Source: Brachionus manjavacas
Lineage: Eukaryota > Rotifera > Eurotatoria > Ploima > Brachionidae
Length of the DNA: 64,000 bases
Direction of reading: 5' to 3'
Assembly (NCBI GenBank): GCA_019054805.1
Contig: JAHQIY010000005.1
Coordinates: 186,001-250,000, forward strand
Shown: piece after piece, positions 57,603 through 64,000 of the stretch
Layout of the letters: the number at the start of each line of letters is the position of its first letter
Numbering within the stretch: position 1 is the stretch's first letter
Made by a program: the position numbers and the translations under genes
The notes under the pieces: generated by a model
Seen by the model: the letters and a program-made list of their open reading frames with translations, nothing else
What the model was told of the DNA's origin: nothing
The model's database searches: none

Positions 57603-58049
57603 AATGTCACAATTAGTTCTTGACGATGACATTTTTGTTGTCGACAGAATTTTTAGAGACTCAATCAAATTGATTCAAGAAAAGCAATTTATACCAAAGA
57701 TTTGATACATCGCACATTTTTTAGGCTTTTTCAAAATTGTTAGATATTTTTAATGAGAAGACTATAAAATTTAAAAAAAATTATTTTTAAGAATATAAGC
57801 AACAATTTGGGCAATCTAAATAATTTCACTAAGATAAAATATAAACCAAAATTAACTGGAAATATTTTATTAATTAAATTTTTTTTTTTTATTTTATATA
57901 ATTACCAAGAAAATCTAAACAAAAATTTATTAGAGGATTCTTCACATTTCAAAATTGAAAATATTTTTAAGGATAATTCTGACAAACTGATTAAAGAAAT
58001 GAAAAAACGTCGGCTTATAGAACAGTCATCTTTACCTAAAATTAATTAA
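57603..58049 (+). other. Possible small gene or gene remnant, unrecognised
   Basis: An ATG at 57604 opens a 33-codon frame (MSQLVLDDDIFVVDRIFRDS, IKLIQEKQFIPKI) and a TGA follows at 57703. A second frame, 57807-58049, has a coding-like end: LLEDSSHFKIENIFKDNSDK, LIKEMKKRRLIEQSSLPKIN, stop at 58047-58049. A splice acceptor TTTTTTAG at 57716-57723 could join further sequence, but no matching donor is visible. The two pieces may be exons of one short protein, but I cannot connect them or name a family. Confidence 0.3.
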
Positions 58050-58854
58050 AACAATTTTTTTAATACTTAATCTCTATAACGAACTTAATTTAGTTTAAAG
58101 TTTGTCTTAAAATATTTTTCATAAATTTATGATGGGTTAATTAAAGTTTTCAGCAGTCGACTAAAAATTAATTTCAGTTGACATTTAAAAAGAAGAGAAT
58201 TTTCAATAAATATTAAAATTTGTTATGCGAAACACATTTTTTTGAAAAAACAACCTAAATAAAATTAAATTTTTGATTCAAATACTAGCAAATTTCTTCT
58301 ATTTGATAAAATATGTAAAATAATAAAAACAATTTTTTTAACTTAATATAAAAGCCTTTATTTATCTAGTTTTATTGATAAGAATCAATATCTAAAGGCG
58401 ATAAAACAATAATTTTTTATCAAAAATGATGAAAATGCAAAAAAACAAATGCTTATCGATGATTTTGAATTGAATTTTTTTTATTGTAAAAAAAAATTTA
58501 AAACTTAAATTAAAATTAAAATTCTTCCCTAAGTACAATTTTACTCGCTTAAATTCACAAAACCTTAACCCTAATCGATCTATAATCGGGTCAAAAATGG
58601 CCCATTCGAGTCTCTAACATAATGATCCATTCTTGTTTTTTTAATTATATCAAATAAAATAAATTTAAAAATAAAATTTCTAAATAGAATAAATAAAATT
58701 ATTACTAATTTGCCACACTATTATTATATTCTTTAAAATTGATTCTTTAATTAAATTCATATGTAATTAATCGAACTGAAATCTATCAAAATTTTTTTGA
58801 AAATAGACAACTTAAAGTCAAAATTCATATATTTACGAGGAAATTATTAATTGA

Positions 58855-59085
58855 AGCTCCTATTACTAATTGCTACCTTGCTATTTCCTCTTTTTTTCCT
58901 GAAGCTTCAACAATGTCAACATGTGTCACATGTAACACTCAATTTCAATATATGTCTTTTTAAATTTTTTTTAGCTTATTTCCTTTATTTTGATTTTTAT
59001 TTGATCTTATTTAATTAACTTTATTTTTATTTTTATTTTTTTTTCTGAAGGAGTTCTAGCTTGGTACAGAAAACAAATAAATATT
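58855..59085 (+). mobile_element. LINE 3'UTR and tail
   Basis: ATTGCTACCTTGCTATTTCC, TGTCAACATGTGTCACATGT, then GGAGTTCTAGCTTGGTACAG and an AAATAAAT tail match the LINE end at 20895-21205. Confidence 0.8.
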
Positions 59086-59146
59086 ACGCTGAAAAAATAC
59101 TTGATTTTAGCTAAATTGAAAACTATATAAAAATTCAAAACCAAAA

Positions 59147-59314
59147 ATGTTGAATGAAATGGAGGCAACACAATCCAGTGAAAGCTATCTTGGCAATCCG
59201 GTCGATTTAAAATTACTTGATGCCAAAAATATCTACATGCAATTAGTAAAACCGATTAAAATCAAACTGGGTGGTAAAGCGATTTTTTACGGATTCCTTT
59301 CAAGCTTTGAATAA
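59147..59314 (+). CDS. Small hypothetical ORF, 55 aa
   Basis: ATG to TAA, GC-richer than the surrounding DNA, with ordinary protein composition: MLNEMEATQSSESYLGNPVD, LKLLDAKNIYMQLVKPIKIK, LGGKAIFYGFLSSFE. It is below the length where chance can be excluded. It follows a LINE tail and precedes sequence similar to the 3' end of the ZC3H3-like gene. It may be an exon or a transposon product; no family recognised. Confidence 0.35.
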   Translation: MLNEMEATQSSESYLGNPVDLKLLDAKNIYMQLVKPIKIKLGGKAIFYGFLSSFE

Positions 59315-59479
59315 ATAAAAACAATTAAAAACGTCAAACTGAAGTTTATGGTCAAATGTAAATTTCAAATAAAATTTTAAATATTAAAATTTTAAATTTT
59401 ATTAAACATGATTTGTTCAATCTTTAATTAGGAAGAAAATTAAATGAATTTTTAAAATTTTTTAAATTTATAATCTATG

Positions 59480-59960
59480 GTAACTGTGTATATACACTGT
59501 GTCACTTCCCCAGCTCTGCCTTCACATTGAAGATTGTTATTCGTTAGGTCACTATTCCCTCGTGTCGATTCTACCGAGCCTCAGGACTTCATTCATGGTA
59601 GGTTTCTCCTTACTAATCTAGTCTTTTCTTGAATTGGTTGACAGGTAGGGATTGAACGATCTCTTGGGGTAGAGCGTTCCATGGCATAGTCACTCTATAA
59701 GTAAAAAAGTGCTCTCTCAGTTGGCTAGTGGCTGGGAGTGGTCGGACAAAGCTGTGCTGGTTCGAGCTTCTTCTTGTTCTACCTTAGACTTTGACAGAAG
59801 GCGCTATGTGACAGTTCACAATGTTAGTGCCTGTGTAACATTTAAAGAATTGAATAAGATCATCTCTAGTCCTCCTGTCCTCCAGGGAGGTCAGATTTAG
59901 TTTCACCAGTCTCTCACTGAAGTCAAGATGATGTTTTATTTGTACAAAAACCGACAATAA
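59480..59960 (-). mobile_element. LINE (CR1/Jockey-like) ORF2 C-terminal fragment
   Basis: On the minus strand: HHLDFSERLVKLNLTSLEDR, RTRDDLIQFFKCYTGTNIVN, a stop and frame change, then QLREHFFTYRVTMPWNALPQ, EIVQSLPVNQFKKRLD and a stop. This is the classical end of a CR1/Jockey ORF2. Only two lesions in about 150 codons, so the copy is fairly young. The plus-strand frame at 59709-59900 is a shadow. Confidence 0.9.
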
Positions 59961-60378
59961 AAGATCCGAAACATGTTCTCATTGTGAAGAGTTTGTTCGC
60001 AAAAATCACTCGGAACAAATAAAAACTGTTATTTGTCAAAACTTTTTAAATAGTTAATTTTGTAATTTATTCTTTTTTAACCGCTTTTTTTTCATAAAAT
60101 TTTATAAAATAATTTTTTTTTCCTTGGGTCAAAACTGACCCATCTCAGACGTCAACGTTATTTTTATATCTTGGCCGGAGAAGGGTTAAAGAGTATTACA
60201 TAGAGCCGTTATTTTGTAATGATCATTCAAAGAAGGATACAATTGGAGCAAAAAAGATAAACACATGGTTCATTAACAAGGCCACTATCAAGTCCGATAA
60301 TTAAGAAAAAAAACTAAACAAAGAAATGGCGAAACAAATTATCCAAAATATCAGCGATTAAAATTGACAAAAACAAGG

Positions 60379-60684
60379 TTTTACCTGTTGCTTCGCTACC
60401 AGAATAATAAAAATAAAAGAAAAATAAATTAGAATTGATTGATTTATTTTATATTATTTTTATTTATTATATTGAAAAATTCTTATTAAAAATTGATTTT
60501 AAAATTTTTTTCCATAAGTGTTGATTAAATGATTAAATGACTATTTCTGTACAGTATGTCGCAAAAAGAGTCAAACTTTTTTTTTAATCTAATTGTTTTT
60601 TTGTTCATTATTTCATTAACTCGGGTATTTCTCTTTCAGTCTTTGTCTGATTTTAAAAAAAATGCAATTTGCCATCTCTGTTTA
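60379..60684. repeat. Dispersed repeat, copy 2 (see 4788-5080)
   Basis: GGTTTTACCTGTTGCTTCGC, GATTTTAAAATTTTTTTCC, TTGATTAAATGATTAAATGA, CAGTATGTCGCAAAAAG, TTTCTCTTTCAGTCTTTG and GCAATTTGCCATCTCTGTTT. The similarity stops at about 60684, where the ACGGA island starts. Confidence 0.7.
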
Positions 60685-60689
60685 GTGTT

Positions 60690-61064
60690 GGCCTCCGGAG
60701 GAACAGAGGGGCCTCCGAAGAAAAATTGCCAGATTCACGGAGCCGGAAAAGGGTGCGGAAATTTTTAACAAAAAAGTTCCAGAGACGGAGAAAAAAAACA
60801 GTTCCGGAAACGGAAACGGAAAAATAAACGGTGACCTCGAAAATAACGGAGATATTAACGTTGAGTTACTGCCGATCGGATATATAAACGGTCACAATAA
60901 TCGGAGACGAAGGTTGGAACGGAGAAAAATTCCGGAGACGGCAACGGAAAAATGAACGTAGCTTCCGGATTTAACGGAGACGTAAACGGAGAATCCGAAC
61001 GGAGCGAAGACTGAAACGGAGGACCAAAACAGAGAGGAGAAATAAACCGAAGAGAACAACGGAA
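60690..61064. repeat. Island of degenerate ACGGA words
   Basis: About 20 CGGA occurrences by manual count in 375 nt, nearly all on the plus strand, within units such as CCGGAAACGGAAACGGAAA, AACGGAGACG and GGAACGGAGAA. Spacing is irregular, so this is not a simple tandem satellite. GC content is strikingly higher than in the flanks. The open frames across it (for example minus strand 60855-61142) are by-products of this composition. Confidence 0.75.
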
Positions 61065-61429
61065 ATTGAGCACTTGACCAAAGCTTGCAAAATAAAGATG
61101 ATATCTCAAGAAAAAAACCGAGTGAAAATTTGCAGCTAGCATTCTTTAGACTTCTAGAATTTTGCCATCGCTACTTTGTTTTAAAAAGTTTGGTCAAAAA
61201 AGAATTGATTATCTAAATATTATTTTTTTATTTTTTGTAAAAAATAGAAATGACTCTAATAAACTTTTTTAAAAAAGAGCCTTTGAAAAAAAAAGATTAT
61301 CTAACAATGTGTTTCGAACACTGGCTTTCATTTTGACCTATTTTGACTAATGCAAAATGTACCTGTTGTCCAAAAAGGCCTAAAAATTACGACTTTTACA
61401 AAATTTAGTGTCTAAGTTAGTAACATGTC

Positions 61430-61940
61430 ACCATTGTCAAAGAAGACAAAAAATTGACTCCTAAGTAATTTAGATAGTTTTTATTAGTTTTGTTTGGATG
61501 ACGAGAAATTTTTAATTTTTATTTTATTTAACGAATTTTAGGCAAAAAAATAAAATCAGAAATTGAACTTTTAAAATAAAAAAAGTTTTTGTCTAAAGAT
61601 CTTAAAATATTTTAATGTTATTTTCAGTTTGGACAATAAAATGGATCATATTGTTTAAAACTCTTTGGCAAACAATTTTCACAAAACCAAATTTTCGCAT
61701 TTTTCGAAATCCAAGCATCTTATTCGGAACTAGATTTAAAGAGAGCTCTGCATTTAAAACAATTTTTTGATTTTTTATAATCAAGTTCAGGATGTTCAAA
61801 TTTTTCCATGAATTGAAAATCAAATGGATAGGAGTTTTGATTGAACATGTTGATACAGCCAAAAAAATAATTCCCAAGATAATCATTGAAAAAATAAAAG
61901 TTAAAAGCTAAATTGATTAATTGATTTAGATTTCTCATGT
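61430..61940 (-). pseudogene. CX2C zinc-motif coding remnant in a dispersed repeat, copy 2
   Basis: Minus strand from 61938: MRNLNQLINLAFNF, FNDYLGNYFFGCINMFNQNS, YPFDFQFMEKFEHPEL, KKSKNCFKCRALFKSSSE, one stop, DAWISKNAKIWFCENCLPKS, FKQYDPFYCPN, stop. Three CX2C pairs are recognisable (the last Cys lost to TGA); the copy at 32970-33035 keeps this pair as CLNC. The arrangement suggests a zinc-binding fold, perhaps PHD- or ribbon-like. 61430-61600 is the non-coding continuation shared with 33040-33200. Family unknown; it may be a retroelement ORF. Confidence 0.5.
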
Positions 61941-62027
61941 AAAGACGTGTTTAAATACAATCAATTTCTTTTTATAATATCAATCTACTAACAATATCAG
62001 TTAGATTTTTAAATTTTTTGGGCAATA

Positions 62028-62275
62028 TGAAATTTTAGTACAAAAAGTTAAAACGCTATAAGTTTTTTTCTAATTATGCAAAAACTCTGCAATTTATTGC
62101 ATATATCAAATAAATAGTTTCTGATGGTGTGCATTTTACAGAAAATGCAGAGTTTTTGAAGAGCTTGATATTCATTTCTAAAAATTTGTACAATTTTTGC
62201 ACAATTAGAAAAAAACTTATAGTGCTTTTGCTTTTTGAACTGTAATTTTTATACTAATATTTCACATTGGCCATT
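62028..62275. mobile_element. MITE, ~250 bp, related to 33475-33705
   Basis: The left part CTATAAGTTTTTTTCTAATT recurs inverted at 62205-62224, with outer CAATATGAAATTTTAGTA pairing with TACTAATATTTCACATTG. The centre AATGCAGAGTTTTTGAAGAG matches the centre of the element at 33475-33705. Confidence 0.65.
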
Positions 62276-62625
62276 CTGGTCCAATTGCGGTCCTTTTGAA
62301 TGCCATTGTATATGAACGACGTATTTAGTTATCCAGTTTATTTTGGGATTTAAACATTTTAATTACTTATTGTTGTTAAAATTAATACTTTGAAATTTTT
62401 AATTAGTATAGAAATAAAGTAAATGGTATAAAACAAAGTACGTCGAGAGAAAGAATTCAATTTAGACTAAGTAAAGTTCAATATTAATATTTTTCTGAAT
62501 AGACAGGTAAAAATTTATTTGATTAAAAAATTTAGAATAAAATTATAGAAAAAATTTTTTTCGTTTATATAATCCACCCTTTTAATATACAAAAACACAG
62601 TTTATTTAGCCCTATTTGTAAAGAA

Positions 62626-63545
62626 TGAAGTATTATCCAAAAAATTAAAACATATGAGAGTTTAACTGATAAGATCTTAACCTCAAATAAGAAGTTAACG
62701 ACTAGAAAATCTTCATTGAAATTTTGAGGAATTCAATTCCGAACTCCTTTGTATAAATCTGAATTTAGAAAAGAATAATGAATTATTGTATTTAGTCTTT
62801 TTAATCCACCCAATATATTTCTGAACTTTGAGCTTTTTAAAAAAGTGTATAAATAGTCTAGAAACTACATTTTAGGCGGTGACCTAAACGCTAGAACAAA
62901 GCAAATAGGCTGCATACGAAAAAATGAAAACGGTATAATATTTTTTATTTATTAAAAAAATAATTTAGGAAAAGTTTTTTCCAGGGCAGTTCCGAATGGC
63001 AGAGCCTTCTTTTCAGCCCACATGGTTGCAATATGATTAAGATATGTATTAATTTTATGTTTTAATTAATATCTAGATTATATATAAATTGTTAAATTAA
63101 ATTTTTGCTAAGAGTTTGGCGTGTTAACGATTGAATCAAAGGGTGTTTTGTACTTTAAATTGTTTCTGGAGGAGTTTTGAAGCAGAAAGTCCTGGATCTC
63201 CTGAGCTATTATTTCATGGCTTTGCCTTGTGGTGATAAATTTAGAAAAAAGCTTGTTTGCTCTGTCATCAATCAAGTCGAAAACGGTATAATGTTGGAAA
63301 AAATGATGAATGAGTTAGACTCTTCAGTAATCAAATGATAACATTGAATATTTTTAATAAGAATTACTTTGAAATTCTTGACCTTTTTTTAGTTTCATCT
63401 TCATTAACTGACAAAATTACCGACCTGAATGTATTAAAGGATGGAGTATTATACAAAAAATAAAAACATATGAGAGTTTAACTGATAAGGTCTTAATCTC
63501 AAATAAGAAGTTAACAACTAGGAAATCTTAATTGAAATTTTGATT
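62626..63545 (+). mobile_element. LINE endonuclease-domain fragment, interrupted
   Basis: Plus-strand frames read IKTYESLTDKILTSNKKLTT, FSLFNPPNIFLNFELFKKVY, NYILGGDLNARTKQIGCIRK and NENG. After an insertion (62940-63278) they resume with MLEKMMNELDSSVIK and FNKNYFEILDLFLVSSSLTD, KITDLNVL. GGDLNAR and the LDLFLVSS segment are hallmarks of the APE-type endonuclease of non-LTR retrotransposons. The block 62626-62725 is repeated at 63438-63545. Confidence 0.82.
62940..63278 (-). mobile_element. 5'-truncated LINE insertion with 14-bp target duplication
   Basis: Flanked by GAAAACGGTATAAT at 62926-62939 and 63279-63292. On the minus strand it reads an uninterrupted ORF2 end (LIDDRANKLFSKFITTRQSH, EIIAQEIQDFLLQNSSRNNL, KYKTPFDSIVNTPNS, stop), then UTR with the hairpin motif GAAGGCTCTGCCATTCGGAA and the A-rich tail TTAATAAATAAAAAAT. 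Same family as the tail at 28780-28880. Confidence 0.82.
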
Positions 63546-64000
63546 TAAAAAAAACGGTAAATAAAATAGTGAAAAATGAAGTTTTGGTATATTTGAAATT
63601 TTGGTTTTGTTATATGTTTATTATAAATATGTTTAATAAAATAATATATACTGTTATATGTATTAAAAAAAACAAATCTATCAAAACAAAACTTTTCATT
63701 TTTAATTTATTTGTGGTAATAATTAATAGATTTGGTCTAATGATTAATAAAATAAAGACAAACTGTTGATAAAATCTCCATTAAAACATATCTATTAAAG
63801 TGAGAATGTCAAATATTAGGTTATTAATTATAATTTAGTTAGATAATACTTTCATTATTTTAATAAAAGAAAGTAATCAATTAACAAATCAATTAATTTA
63901 TTACACTAATCATCTTAATAGAAAAGCAATATAAAAAAAATTCAAATAAATATTACAATGTTTATGCAAAAAGTGTTTTTGGTGTTAAAAAGTATGCTAG
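63546..64000. other. AT-rich window end, nothing recognised
   Basis: Very AT-rich; the frame at 63569-63769 is low-complexity and is not considered a gene. Confidence 0.5.

Larger units (their letters stand above)
58565..60189. mobile_element. Possible piggyBac-like element boundaries (TTAACCC...GGGTTAA)
   Basis: TTAACCCTAATCG at 58565 and AGAAGGGTTAA ending at 60189 face each other. Both have an inner palindrome-like segment (GGGTCAAAAATGGCCCATTC and GGGTCAAAACTGACCCATCT). TTAA is the piggyBac target. The 1.6 kb between them contains LINE debris and a small ORF but no piggyBac transposase, so this could also be two separate MITE ends. Confidence 0.35.

Noticed and set aside
59709-59900. 63-codon plus-strand frame
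   Set aside because: Antisense shadow of the minus-strand LINE ORF2 fragment.
60855-61142. 95-codon minus-strand frame, Pro/Ser/Phe-rich
   Set aside because: By-product of the ACGGA word island; no independent evidence of coding.

Overview
The window is nuclear DNA of a small invertebrate animal. It is very AT-rich (roughly three quarters A+T by eye), has spliced genes with short GT-AG introns (mostly 48-85 nt, some widened to 2-3 kb by mobile elements), and carries animal-specific genes (two opsins, a BAF60 subunit, a ZC3H3-type zinc finger protein). Short introns, low GC and many decayed non-LTR and DNA transposons would fit a rotifer or another compact spiralian genome; this is inference and no taxon is proven by the sequence. 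I saw no bacterial operons, tRNA, rRNA or CRISPR array.

Four genes can be supported well. (1) Opsin 1, minus strand, 8236-9570, three exons. (2) A SMARCD/BAF60 (SWI/SNF subunit) gene, plus strand, 23570-27696, five exons, with a decayed hAT transposase in its 2.4 kb intron 4. (3) A ZC3H3-like gene with five CCCH zinc fingers, plus strand, 34009-37795, seven exons. (4) Opsin 2, plus strand, 50101-54368, four exons, with a 3 kb third intron full of repeats. The opsins are paralogues: both keep the retinal-binding lysine, the Glu181-type counterion and Tyr113, and they share two intron positions. BAF60 (chromatin) and ZC3H3 (mRNA export and 3'-end processing) have no evident functional link to them.

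Most of the rest is mobile-element debris. Left part (1-8 kb): CR1/Jockey-like LINE 3' fragments, a mariner-type MITE, a piggyBac-like element and a short pogo/Tigger element. Middle (11-33 kb): LINE fragments near 11, 19, 20, 28 and 32 kb, a foldback element built of TGACAAA words, a GATC-rich MITE, a second Tigger element with an internal deletion, and an ~0.8 kb repeat present in opposite orientation at 16 and 31 kb. Right part (38-64 kb): palindromic MITEs, word-rich islands (GGTTAA, CCGCCC, TACGTAA, ACGGA), more LINE pieces, and a 5'-truncated LINE inserted in an older LINE with a 14-bp target duplication.

The points most worth a second look are the opsin pair (including a very short putative intron in opsin 2), the truncated Tigger ORF that keeps only the DNA-binding half, a repeat family encoding a CX2C-type zinc motif that I cannot name, and the recurring layout of element ends each built from one short repeated word. 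Long stretches (about 2.3-3.9, 12-15.8, 17.7-19.1, 38.5-41 and 44.9-50.1 kb) hold nothing I can name.
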